The notes under the pieces were generated by a model. The model ran no database searches, was not told where the DNA came from, and worked only from the letters and a program-made list of their open reading frames with translations. The position numbers were made by a program, and so were the translations under genes. Below, one piece after another: positions 24,279-32,921 of a DNA stretch of 64,000 nucleotides (the stretch's first letter is position 1; each line of letters opens with the position of its first letter). This DNA is from Proluteimonas luteida (GTDB lineage: Bacteria; Pseudomonadota; Gammaproteobacteria; Xanthomonadales; Xanthomonadaceae): the NCBI RefSeq assembly GCF_021191695.1, contig NZ_JAIWPT010000001.1:186001-250000 (forward strand). The letters are read 5' to 3'.

Positions 24279-24328
24279 AACAACCACACTTGCCACCCCC
24301 CCCCCATCTAAACGGACTTCCGGTGGAG

Positions 24329-25015
24329 TCAATGCCGGGACTCCGGTGTCGCTGGCGGGTCGCCGTCTGCAAAGGTCATCGATTCCGACATCCGCGCGTT
24401 GAATGCGCCGGTCTGGAGCGCGACGATGCTGGGAACAGCGCGCAGTCGGCGCTCGTGATAGGTGACCAGACTGATCTTCAACGCGGATAGGTCTCGGGCG
24501 AGCCATTTCTGCTGGAGATCGTCCAACTCCTCTGCGTTGTTGAACAGAAGGCGCCGCTTCAGCCGGCGCAGCGGTGAAAGCTTTTCATTCAGGTGGACCA
24601 CTGCCCGGTGCAGCGAGCAGCGTCCTGAGGCGTAGGAGATCGACTCAAACAGTGCTTTGGTACCTGCAACAATGTCGGAAATGCTGCTTTCTAGGTCGAT
24701 TTCGCCCAGAAACTCGTCTCCGTTCTCCAGGGTGGCGTCGCATGCCGTTAGTAAGAGATGCTGCATCCACCCGTACATGTCGCGCAGATCGAACTCTAGA
24801 AGGATCGGCAGATGCAGCCCGTCACGACCGTGATGTTCGATCAGATCTTCTCCGAGAAGGCGGTGCAGGGCATAGAGAACGGGCGTCGGGCTGGTCTTGA
24901 ATTCTTCTGCCAGTGCCGCCGGATCAATGCGATCACCGGGCGCGTATCTGCCTGACAGCAAAGCTGTCTTGACTCCCCCATATAAGATTTCGCTCTTCGA
25001 GCGCTCTGCGTGCAT
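24329..25015 (-). CDS. GntR-family regulator of lasso cluster 2
   Basis: A 228-aa paralogue of the regulator at 11856. The winged helix is at about 8-75 (PGDRIDPAALAEEF, SPTPVLYALHRLLGEDLIE), followed by a helical effector domain. AAGGAGGATC precedes the ATG. It is placed behind precursor A3 exactly as the cluster 1 regulator is behind A1. The likely targets are the two similar AT-rich operators of A2 and A3 (inference). Confidence 0.85.
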   Translation of the reverse strand: MHAERSKSEILYGGVKTALLSGRYAPGDRIDPAALAEEFKTSPTPVLYALHRLLGEDLIEHHGRDGLHLPILLEFDLRDMYGWMQHLLLTACDATLENGDEFLGEIDLESSISDIVAGTKALFESISYASGRCSLHRAVVHLNEKLSPLRRLKRRLLFNNAEELDDLQQKWLARDLSALKISLVTYHERRLRAVPSIVALQTGAFNARMSESMTFADGDPPATPESRH

Positions 25016-25373
25016 GTCGATCCTCCTTGTTCATATGCAGGATAATGGGCCGATAGTTTTCCCGATCCTACATTGAATAGGCGGCGATGACGGTCGTGCC
25101 TTTATATGGGGCGCGCGCGGGCGACGGTGCGTGCCGCCCTGTTAGGTCAGCGAAGTGAGCCCCGGTTTCCGGTAGGTGTGTTGGTCGACTCTGGCCGGCG
25201 CAACACCCGCCTCGTTCCACCGCCACCCCAACCCGCCAGGTATCTTGGCGGCGCCAGTGGTGAGTGTGATGATGGGCTCGCTGCGGATCGGGGCAGCGCT
25301 GATTGGACAATGGATCGCGGGACCTCGCCAAGCCGGTGAGGGACGGCAGGACTCGGGACCGGTGGGAGCTAGG
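25016..25373. other. Intergenic region upstream of two divergent genes
   Basis: It must contain the promoters of the cluster 2 regulator (reverse) and of the acetyltransferase at 25374 (forward). I could not recognise a distinct operator, repeat or small gene. An open frame crosses it in phase with the forward gene but looks non-coding. Confidence 0.4.
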
Positions 25374-26600
25374 ATGGCCTATTGCACCTCCTCACAGCAT
25401 TTGCAGGCATTGGTCGATGCGCTGGCGCGACCGGCACCGCCGGGGAGTCGCGGGGCCATCGCGGCCAAGCAGACCCGCCGGATCGTGGAGCAAGGTTGGG
25501 CGACATCGGCCGCGATCGAAGATCTGCTGCTGTTGATGGATCGGCGATTGGATCCGTACGGGGCGGGCAGCGTTGACGTTCTCAGTGCCTTGTTCGATCT
25601 GCCGTGGCGCAGCGTGGCCTATCGCCCATCGCGCCTGGCCATCGATGTCGTCCTGCATCAGGCCATGGCCGCCAGCGATGTGGCGCAGCTTCTGATCCAT
25701 CTTGAGGCATGCGGCTTTGCGGTGGACCCGGCCCCCATGGTCGACGCGCTGATGCCGGGCCTGCGTCAGCGCCAGATGCTGGACGCGTCGGAGTTGTCGA
25801 TACTGTGGTTCGAGCGGTGGCGCCACAAGGCCACCCCCATGGCGATCCGTGCCGATAACCGGGCGGTGCCGGCAGAGCTGCGGAAGCGCGGCACAACGCC
25901 GTCCGGCTACAGGATCGAGACTTGGCACTGCATCGATGGGAACCTCGTCGAGCTGAGGATTCGCGCACCGCGCTATCGCCGTCGCAAGCCGCCAGTGGAA
26001 ACCAAGTGCTCGGTCTGCGGTTGGACGTGGTTCCGCGGAGACCCCGAATCGAGCCAGATCCATCGCCGCGAACACAAGGCCCGGATGCGGTACATCGACC
26101 CCCAGCCACATCCCCGGGTTCTGAGCGCGCTGGAGCGGGGGGAGGCGCCGTCTTGGGTGACGAGTACGTCGCCGCCGTGGAAGCACAGGGAAATGTATGA
26201 CCGGGCGTTGGCCTTCAAGCGCGAGTTCGGCTATTCGTTCGTTCAATGGGGCTCGGAGTTGGGCGACGACGATCCCAATGTCCAGGGGTTTCTGTTCCTG
26301 GATGCTCGGGCTGCCATCATCGGGGCCTGCGCATTCCGTCTGCGTGGCGACGCGCCTTCGCAGTGGTGGGGGCTGCAATGGATCTGGCTGTCCCCGAAGC
26401 ATCGACGCAATGGCCACCTTGGTCGGCAATGGGAACGGTTCAAGGCCCGCTTCGGGCGGTTCGAGGTTGAGTCGCCCCTGTCGGAGGCCATGGCCGGCTT
26501 TCTGGCCAAGCAGGGCGACAGTCGCTTGGCAGGCGAGTTGTTCGCCGCCCAGGCCGCCTCGACCCTGCCGCACGACGTGCCACGGTTCACCGAGGGGTGA
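25374..26600 (+). CDS. GNAT-type acetyltransferase with Eco1/ESCO-like zinc finger
   Basis: A 408-aa protein. Its middle has a single C2H2 finger, Cys212-x2-Cys215-x14-His230-x3-His234 (KCSVCGW, then QIHRREH). This resembles the finger that precedes the acetyltransferase domain of the eukaryotic cohesin acetyltransferases Eco1/ESCO. The C-terminal part (about 290-395) fits a GNAT fold: IIGACAFRL, then LQWIWLSPKHRRNGHLGRQW, then SPLSEAMAGFLAKQG. The first 200 residues are helical and unrecognised. The ATG at 25374 has GGGAG upstream; the longer frame from 25176 is unlikely. Substrate unknown; the family link is by eye and moderate. Confidence 0.6.
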   Translation: MAYCTSSQHLQALVDALARPAPPGSRGAIAAKQTRRIVEQGWATSAAIEDLLLLMDRRLDPYGAGSVDVLSALFDLPWRSVAYRPSRLAIDVVLHQAMAASDVAQLLIHLEACGFAVDPAPMVDALMPGLRQRQMLDASELSILWFERWRHKATPMAIRADNRAVPAELRKRGTTPSGYRIETWHCIDGNLVELRIRAPRYRRRKPPVETKCSVCGWTWFRGDPESSQIHRREHKARMRYIDPQPHPRVLSALERGEAPSWVTSTSPPWKHREMYDRALAFKREFGYSFVQWGSELGDDDPNVQGFLFLDARAAIIGACAFRLRGDAPSQWWGLQWIWLSPKHRRNGHLGRQWERFKARFGRFEVESPLSEAMAGFLAKQGDSRLAGELFAAQAASTLPHDVPRFTEG

Positions 26601-26787
26601 CGGCAATTGGGCGCGAGCCAGACCCTGTTACGGCGGGATTCTGTTCAGGTGTTGGGTAACGCGGCGCAGTCGTGGAATGCTGGAAGACGAAGAGAGCCAT
26701 CACGTGTCGCCGTAAACTTGGGGCGATTCGATTCTAAGTGTGACGCATCTTCGTCGACGCTGTCGGCAGGCGCCGCGGCAAACGAAT

Positions 26788-27387
26788 CTATTGCCCGCGC
26801 GCATGGAACAGTTGTTGTTCGCCGATCAGATTTACGTCGTCCAGAAGTTCCTGGCACATGCCGAAGCGATGGAAGAACCGGTTCAGTCGGCATGCGGTGA
26901 TCGTCCAGTCTCCTTTCGGGGACCGCCCCACGAACACGCGGCCGAGCTTGATGATGTGGTCCGCATACTCGTCGAAGTGAGGATGCACGATCTTGAACGC
27001 TTGGGACCTGGCTGGGTAACGCCTGGCGTTGCGTCTCTTGAGCGGATCCCGCGCGTCGTTCAATGTCTCTTGCTGCCGCTTGATCTCGTTGCAGTCCGGG
27101 CAGATCACGCAGAGATTCGCAGCTTCAAAGGCGAACCTGGGGTGCAGGGACTTGGGCACGATGTGCTCGATCGGCGCGCCGGTTGCCGAGACGCTGGCGA
27201 CCGGTTCCAGGCAGTAGGCGCACTGTAGGCGCTGGCTGTTTCGGTAATGCTCGCGGATCAGCCTGCGCAGTTCCTGCAGTGGCTGGGAACTCCAGTCGTG
27301 ATGGGTATAGCCGGGGCGCGACAACGTTTCGGCGACGAGCGTGGCCGATTCCTCGCTGAAAACGAAGGGCTCAGCGACGATCGGCAT
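26788..27387 (-). CDS. ptuB: HNH endonuclease, Septu PtuB-like
   Basis: A 199-aa HNH nuclease. A zinc-coordinating CAYC and CPDC pair frames the catalytic IEHIVPKS and the later Asn/His residues (ANLCVICPDCNEIK). Its start overlaps the end of the ATPase gene upstream by 17 bases, so the two are translated together. An ATPase-HNH pair of these sizes is the layout of the Septu anti-phage system, where PtuA senses and activates and PtuB degrades DNA. The Septu assignment rests on this layout, not on a database match. Confidence 0.72.
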   Translation of the reverse strand: MPIVAEPFVFSEESATLVAETLSRPGYTHHDWSSQPLQELRRLIREHYRNSQRLQCAYCLEPVASVSATGAPIEHIVPKSLHPRFAFEAANLCVICPDCNEIKRQQETLNDARDPLKRRNARRYPARSQAFKIVHPHFDEYADHIIKLGRVFVGRSPKGDWTITACRLNRFFHRFGMCQELLDDVNLIGEQQLFHARGQ

Positions 27388-28753
27388 AGTATTTGAATGC
27401 CTCTGCTACCGAGCCCACCAGTTCATGGGTGGGATCCTTTTTCTCGACATGTCGGGCCAGCGACTTCAGCCGCTCGAAATCGCTCGATATCTCTTCCGAG
27501 ACGGCCTCGCGTGCCTTGAGTCTTGCCAGTACGCTGAAGGCCAGTCGCGAGATGTACTCGTTCATCAGTCCCGGTGCGTCGAACAGTTCCGCTAGTTGGA
27601 AGTCGGCCGAGCGATTCGAGAAATGCGAAGCATCGTAAAGCTGCTGTCTGGACAGGGATGCCACGAAACAGTCCTCTCTGATCAGTCGGGAGATGATCTG
27701 GGGAGAGTGGGTCGCGATCACGAATTGGCAGCCCTGGTATCGGTCGAAGGCACGTATCAGCATCTGCATGAAGTCTTCCTGCCACTTGGGGTGCAGGCTG
27801 ATCTCGGGCTCGTCGATGAGGACGAGGGTATGGTTTTCGATGTGGCCCGCGATGCCCAGCAACAGGACCAGCAGGCATTGTTCTCCGGAACTCGCACGCT
27901 TGAGAGAAAGGGAGCCGAATCCCGTCTTGTGCAGCTCGATGTCCGTCAGCCGGACCAGGCCGACTTCCAGGGCTTCGGCGATCGCGCCCAGCGACCGCCC
28001 ATGCAGAAAGCCGTTCTCGGCAGTGGCTCTTCCTCTTGCGAAGTTCACTTCCACGAATGTGGTCGTGGGCGCGCCTTTCGCGCCGCCACGGAGCTGCTTC
28101 GCCACGCCGCGCAACTCGGCGATCTTCTGGTCGGATAGCCTGAGCAGCCGGTTCGCCAGCGGTTCGCTCAAAGGAAGATCCAACGCTTCCGACAAGGCCG
28201 CGAGCCGGGGATGCCGGCTGAAGTCGCTCGGCTCTGAGCGACGAAACATGCCGGTGGGCATAGACGTAGACAACTTGAGCGCGAACCGTGCATAGGGTTC
28301 CAGGCCCATCGAATCGAACACATGCGCCAGGTCGGCGAGCGCGACGTCGTCGTCAAGCTTTCGGATCAGCCCCTTCGCCGCCGATGCGATGAGCGAGACG
28401 GACGATGAGGCTGCGTACGCGCCGTCCCGCATGCCGACGTACGCGTAGGAAGACTCGGGCTGCTGGAGGTGACGCCTGGTCGTTGGGAACTTGTCGAAGG
28501 GGCTGGTCGATACTGCGACGACCCTATCGTTCTCCGACGACAAGCGTTCTTTGGCCAACTGCGCCAGAAGCCGGCTCTTCCCGACGGCGTTCTTGCCGAC
28601 CACGATTGTGTAGACGTTGCGTTTGCTGCGATATCCACGTGGTAGCAGCTTTACCGAGGCGCCGTCGCTCGTCCCGAAGTATGCGTATTCCCTCATTGCC
28701 CCAGAATCCGTGTCGTCTCGATACCCATCTTGGCTGAAGGGTGGGGATTGCAT
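27371..28753 (-). CDS. ptuA: AAA/ABC-type ATPase, Septu PtuA-like
   Basis: About 460 aa. Walker A GKNAVGKS is near the N-terminus; SSGEQCLLVLLLG looks like an ABC signature; VLIDEPEISLHPKWQ is Walker B with the D-loop; ATHSPQII carries the switch His. This is the SMC/RecF-like ATPase type found in OLD, Septu and related defence proteins. The start is uncertain: 28753 or 28696 (the latter with GGGG nearby); an open frame extends to 28990 but looks non-coding. It is the partner of the HNH gene at 26788. Confidence 0.75.
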   Translation of the reverse strand: MQSPPFSQDGYRDDTDSGAMREYAYFGTSDGASVKLLPRGYRSKRNVYTIVVGKNAVGKSRLLAQLAKERLSSENDRVVAVSTSPFDKFPTTRRHLQQPESSYAYVGMRDGAYAASSSVSLIASAAKGLIRKLDDDVALADLAHVFDSMGLEPYARFALKLSTSMPTGMFRRSEPSDFSRHPRLAALSEALDLPLSEPLANRLLRLSDQKIAELRGVAKQLRGGAKGAPTTTFVEVNFARGRATAENGFLHGRSLGAIAEALEVGLVRLTDIELHKTGFGSLSLKRASSGEQCLLVLLLGIAGHIENHTLVLIDEPEISLHPKWQEDFMQMLIRAFDRYQGCQFVIATHSPQIISRLIREDCFVASLSRQQLYDASHFSNRSADFQLAELFDAPGLMNEYISRLAFSVLARLKAREAVSEEISSDFERLKSLARHVEKKDPTHELVGSVAEAFKYYADRR

Positions 28754-29145
28754 GTCGCTGCCGGATACTCGTCGCAGCCACCATTCCCAAGCGGTGACTC
28801 GGCCGCTTGCAGCCCATCGTAACACTCTGCGGGACAGCCATTCAGGTTCGGCCTCGCAGCGCAGTATGCCTTCGAAAGAGTAGGCGGGGCAGCTTGCCAA
28901 TCCCGGCGACGGAATCGGTACAGGCCATCGGAATGCCGCCTTGGATCCCAGGCGATGCCCCTGACCGTTCGGTAGAACCGGCCGTTGCATCGGCGTGGAC
29001 GATCCCTGTAGCCGCGCTTGGTACTTCGGACGCCAAACAACAGTGTCTGAGCTCAGGCGTCCGGGGCGTTTGCCGCGGGAGGTTGATGGGCGCCGGGTTG
29101 GCGAGAGGATGGGATGGCAATCCCTATCCGGCCAAGAGGCTCCCC
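28754..29145. other. Divergent intergenic region with hairpin before the gp3-like gene
   Basis: No gene is supported. A stem with GGGAT (29111-29115) / ATCCC (29120-29124), extendable to 29107-29129 with one bulge, lies 17 nt before the start at 29146, like the hairpins in front of the island genes at 53-58 kb. Confidence 0.45.
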
Positions 29146-30435
29146 ATGAGCGAATTCGTCTCCCATGCGTTGGTTGATCGTCCGCCGACGGTGCTCGGCC
29201 AGTCGTCCCCGCGCATTCCCACCGGCGGCAAGATCCGCGCCGGTATCCAGGTGCTGACCCAGAAGGCGGCCGCGATGCCGAGGGCGCGCGAGCTCTACGA
29301 CCAGGGCGTGGCGGCTGGCCAGACGTTCGACGAGATCGCGCGGGCGATCACCGTGGCGGTGCCGAAGCTGAAGCACCCGTTGGTGCCCCGCAACGTGCCG
29401 TGGTTCACCGTGCGCGGGCAGGACTTCCCGAACCCCGAGGTCGCCCGGCAGATCCTCGAGGCCTACGGCGAGGATCGCGGCGACGGGCTCCGGTTGTACC
29501 GCTTCCCGGCGGTGTTCCCCTCCGACCGGTGGCAGGTTGTGATGCCGCACGAGCTGTCGGCCTGGACGTCGCGCGAAAAGCGCTACTGGTCCGAGTACGC
29601 CGCCGACGGCCGCACCCGCATGTGCATGGGCCACGCGCCGGTGCCGATGGCACCCTCGGGCGAACGGGCGCTGCGCCTGTTCGGCGGGCGCAAGACGGCG
29701 CCGCGGACGGAGAACGGCGGCATCTGCGAGCCGGAAGCCTGCGCGGAGTTCCAGGCGCGGCAGTGCAATCTCACCGGGCGGTTCCTGTTCTTCATTCCCG
29801 GCATCCGTTCGATCAGCGCGTTCGAGCTGCACACGGGGAGTTTTTACGCGATGAACGCTGCGATCCAGAAGTTCGAAACGATCGCCTTCATGCGTGGTGG
29901 CCGGATCTCGGGCTTTCTGGACCGCGAGGGCACGCCGTTCTGGTTCTCCAAGCGGCTGCAGGAGGTGGCCCACATCGACGAGCAGGGGCAGGCCGTGCGC
30001 GTGCCGCAGTGGATCATCGATCTGGAGGCGCCTGTGGACGTGCCCGCGCTGCTGCGCGAGGGCGATGACGAGGCCGTGCTGGCGCAGGCCGAGGCGGCGA
30101 CGCAGGTGCTGGCGGGGACCGCGCCGCCGGATGCGTCGGCGCCAGCGGCGGCAGCTCCGCTCCGGGCGGTCCCGGTAGAGTCCGAGATGCCGCCGCCCGA
30201 GGCGGCGCCGGCGCGCGATGCGGGGCCGCCGGAGCACGCCGCGGTAGTGGCGAAGGCAGAGGCGTACGGCATCGCAGCGGAGCGCTTCGAGGTCTACGCG
30301 CGCCGGCGCTGGGGCGTGGGCTGGATGATGAACCCGCATGGGCGCCGTCGCGTGTGGGAGGAACTGGAGCGCTACCGCCACGACCCTGCGGGGTACGCGG
30401 ACAAGATCGAGACCGAACTGGCCATGGCCGGTTGA
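29146..30435 (+). CDS. Island-associated protein resembling phage gp3-like recombination directionality factors
   Basis: A 429-aa protein of a type common in integrative elements of gamma-proteobacteria. A central segment with spaced cysteines (GGICEPEACAEF, QARQCNLTGRFLFFIPG) followed by ISAFELHTGSFYAMNAAIQ resembles the conserved region of gp3-like proteins of serine-integrase phages; the match is by eye and weak. A Pro/Ala-rich linker (about 315-370) joins a C-terminal helical domain. AAGAGG precedes the ATG at 29146; the long frame upstream is spurious. The SbcD-like gene follows after 10 bp, so they form an operon. Confidence 0.5.
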   Translation: MSEFVSHALVDRPPTVLGQSSPRIPTGGKIRAGIQVLTQKAAAMPRARELYDQGVAAGQTFDEIARAITVAVPKLKHPLVPRNVPWFTVRGQDFPNPEVARQILEAYGEDRGDGLRLYRFPAVFPSDRWQVVMPHELSAWTSREKRYWSEYAADGRTRMCMGHAPVPMAPSGERALRLFGGRKTAPRTENGGICEPEACAEFQARQCNLTGRFLFFIPGIRSISAFELHTGSFYAMNAAIQKFETIAFMRGGRISGFLDREGTPFWFSKRLQEVAHIDEQGQAVRVPQWIIDLEAPVDVPALLREGDDEAVLAQAEAATQVLAGTAPPDASAPAAAAPLRAVPVESEMPPPEAAPARDAGPPEHAAVVAKAEAYGIAAERFEVYARRRWGVGWMMNPHGRRRVWEELERYRHDPAGYADKIETELAMAG

Positions 30436-30445
30436 GGAGGCCACG

Positions 30446-31693
30446 ATGATTCGGATCGCGCATCTGTCCGACCTGCACTACGGCCCCCGCAACCTCGTCG
30501 AGGCGGACCGGTGCTTCGGCGCGGCGATCGATGCCGCGGTCGCCGCCGGTGCCGAGGTGGCGGTGCTGTCCGGGGACGCCACCGACCACGCGCTCGACCT
30601 GCACGCGCCGGCCACGGCGCGGCTGGCCGCGCAGCTGCGACGGCTGGCCGACCACTGCCCGGTGCTGATGCTGCAGGGCACGTTCTCCCACGAGCCGCCG
30701 GGCACGCTGGCAGTGTTCCAGATGCTGGGCGGGCGGCATCCCATCCACGTGGCCGAGCGGATCGGGCAGGTGGCGCTGACGGCTGGCGGCGGCTGGGTCG
30801 CGTCTTCCGGCTGGCGCTTCGACGCGGCGCCCGAGGGCGCCGTGGCGCTGTTCGCCTGCGTGCCCACGGTGAACAAGGCGGCCGTCGCGGCGGCCGTCGG
30901 CGCTGGCGAGGCGGCCGCGGCGATGGGCGACCAGTTGCAGGCGTTGCTGCGCGGCTTCGGGCCGGGGCACCGCGACGCGCGGCGCCGCGGGGTGCCCTGC
31001 ATCGGCGTGTCTCACGGGACGGTGTTCGGCGCGGTGAGCGAGCACGGTGTGCCGATGGCGGGGTTCGACCACGAGTTCACGGAAGGAGCGCTGTTCGCTG
31101 CCGAGGCGCCGGCGTTCCTGCTCGGGCACGTGCACCGCCACCAGGCCTGGGCGCGTACCGGTCCGGCGGGCCGGCAGCAGTGCATCGCCTACGCTGGCTC
31201 CATCGGGCGCTTCCACTATGGCGAGCAGGGCGAGAAGGGCTGGCTGCTGTGGGAGGTGGACGCCGATGGCGCGACGTTCCGCATGGTGCCGACCCCCGCC
31301 CGTCGCACGGTCGAGCTGGCGTTCGAGGGCACACCCGACATGGACGCGATCCGGCGGGCGGTGGACGAGCAGGGCATCGCGGGCGCGTTCGTGCGCGTGC
31401 GCTGGAGCGTGGCCGAGGAAAGCCGGGACCAGGTCGACCGCAAGGCCATCGAGGCGCTGCTGGCGGATGCGGCAGGGATCAAGCTGGAGGGGAGGATCGT
31501 GCCTGTGCAGCGCAGCCGCGCCGCGGGAATCGCCGGGCTGCCGAGCCTGCCGGAGAAGATGCGTGCCTGGGCCGAGGTGGCCGGCGTCAGCGCCGCGCCG
31601 TTGCTGGAATGTCTGACCGCGCTGGAGCAGCAATCCCCGGAGGAGGTGGCAGCAGGGGTGTTGGAGGAGAAAGGTGGCGCTGCGGGTCGATGA
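30446..31693 (+). CDS. SbcD-like metallophosphoesterase (nuclease subunit)
   Basis: A 415-aa calcineurin-like phosphoesterase. Metal-binding motifs visible: DLHYG (Asp8, His10), GDATDH, SHG and GHVHRH. The usual GNHD/E is replaced by QGTFSHEPP, a change to note when judging activity. SbcD/Mre11 proteins pair with an SbcC/Rad50 ATPase to cut hairpins and DNA ends. The likely partner is the SbcC-like gene at 49176, now 17 kb away; a decayed sbcC piece lies just downstream at 32.65 kb. GAGGAGG precedes the ATG. Confidence 0.8.
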   Translation: MIRIAHLSDLHYGPRNLVEADRCFGAAIDAAVAAGAEVAVLSGDATDHALDLHAPATARLAAQLRRLADHCPVLMLQGTFSHEPPGTLAVFQMLGGRHPIHVAERIGQVALTAGGGWVASSGWRFDAAPEGAVALFACVPTVNKAAVAAAVGAGEAAAAMGDQLQALLRGFGPGHRDARRRGVPCIGVSHGTVFGAVSEHGVPMAGFDHEFTEGALFAAEAPAFLLGHVHRHQAWARTGPAGRQQCIAYAGSIGRFHYGEQGEKGWLLWEVDADGATFRMVPTPARRTVELAFEGTPDMDAIRRAVDEQGIAGAFVRVRWSVAEESRDQVDRKAIEALLADAAGIKLEGRIVPVQRSRAAGIAGLPSLPEKMRAWAEVAGVSAAPLLECLTALEQQSPEEVAAGVLEEKGGAAGR

Positions 31694-31790
31694 GTGCTTG
31701 CGCCCGCTCGAAGGTATCGGTCTGTCTGCTCTGTCCTCGTGGCTGAACCCGTGTGCTAGCGTGGGGCGATTCGAACAGGCAGGGGACGCC

Positions 31791-32555
31791 ATGCACAGAT
31801 GGGAAATACGTGTTTTCGCCGGGAGCGATTACATCAGTTTTGCTGATCATTTCCGGTGCGCCCATGTGTCGTTCGGCTCCGACCATGATGAACACACCGG
31901 ACACGTTTTCAGCGCCTACAGCTACCACATCGATCATCTCGATGATCCGGTAGCTATCTCCAACAGGATCTATTCGTTTGAGCTGCTCGTGAATGGTGCT
32001 CGGCGACTCAGCGCCGGCGGGCTGGAATCCACGATGCGCATCGAGTTTGATGGCTACCACGCTGTGGACGGCGGGGAAGGCCGATACAAGGTCGTAGCCA
32101 TTGACGAGGATCCATTCGACTCACCCGGCCCGCCACCGGTCGGCGAAGTGGGCCAAACCCGAGCCTTCACCGCTGCGCGCTACATCGATGTGGCCGCATC
32201 CGACAGCACCGTCAGAACACTCTTGTTCCTCGCCGGGATCATCTATAACAATTCTCCAAAAGACGTCATTCTGACTTGGGGCACTCTTTACAAACTGTAT
32301 GACACCTACCGGCACATGGCGAAGGAACTGGGGGCCGTCCTTGCTGACTTTGAGGACGCACCCGGTGAGACTGGTCGGTTCACTGCGGCTTGCAACAACA
32401 TGAGCGTTCTGGGGCTAGGCGCGCGTCATGGATTGAGTGCGAATCAACCTCCGTCGAACCCGATGACAGGGATTGATGACGCCATCGAGACGAATCTGCG
32501 AATCGCGCGAAAGATCTCCGAGCGCTATATCGAAGCCAGGCATTCCGCGCCCTAG
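31791..32555 (+). CDS. Hypothetical protein
   Basis: A 254-aa soluble protein of no recognised family. It is rich in Asp and aromatic residues in the first half (HRWEIRVFAGSD, FADHFRCAHVSFGSDHDEH) and helical at the end. AGGGGA precedes the ATG at 31791. GC content is visibly lower than in the flanking island genes, which suggests separate acquisition. It sits between the intact sbcD-like gene and the remnants of the small protein and sbcC genes. Confidence 0.65.
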   Translation: MHRWEIRVFAGSDYISFADHFRCAHVSFGSDHDEHTGHVFSAYSYHIDHLDDPVAISNRIYSFELLVNGARRLSAGGLESTMRIEFDGYHAVDGGEGRYKVVAIDEDPFDSPGPPPVGEVGQTRAFTAARYIDVAASDSTVRTLLFLAGIIYNNSPKDVILTWGTLYKLYDTYRHMAKELGAVLADFEDAPGETGRFTAACNNMSVLGLGARHGLSANQPPSNPMTGIDDAIETNLRIARKISERYIEARHSAP

Positions 32556-32847
32556 TACGCCCGGCACCTCGCGCACGCGCTGGTCGTGGGGAGGGAGTTG
32601 ATGCGGAACAACACCGCGCAACAGTGGAGGCCAGCCCAGCGAGGGACGTTGGCTGACGCCGCACCTGCTTAGGCTCCGTGGCTTCCTGGGCATTCGCGAT
32701 GGTCTTGGACGCGAGGAACTGACGCTCGACCTGCATCCGTAGCTGCCGATGCCGTCGCGCGCGCCCTCGGCGGGGCGTCGGCGGTTTCAGCGACTGCGAT
32801 CACGTGTATCTGCCGGAGAGTGAGAAGGAACTGGTCTGGACGCTGTT
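32556..32847 (+). pseudogene. Decayed 3' end of the 101-aa gene and 5' end of an sbcC-like gene
   Basis: The stretch aligns with 49058-49440. First, codons for YARHLAHAL (32556-32583) match the C-terminal part of the 101-aa protein, then an 18-bp-class deletion, then the junction GGAGGCCAGC. From 32654 it matches the start of the SbcC-like gene (Pro-His-Leu-Leu-Arg-Leu-Arg-Gly-Phe), but the start codon has become CTG. An internal deletion removes the Walker A segment, and stops interrupt the frame. It ends around the codons for SEKELVW. Confidence 0.75.
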
Positions 32848-32921
32848 TTCCGCGTCGCTGGCCGCGGGGTAAACTGGCCCCGGGATCTCGGGGCATCGCC
32901 TCCTTCGGTGTGAAACCGGGT

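Noticed and set aside
24296..24305. C10 tract as a phase-variation switch of the cluster 2 regulator
   Set aside because: The tract lies after the stop codon, so slippage cannot change the reading frame.
28754..28990. N-terminal extension of the PtuA-like ATPase
   Set aside because: The extra 79 residues show no family features and cross the divergent promoter region.
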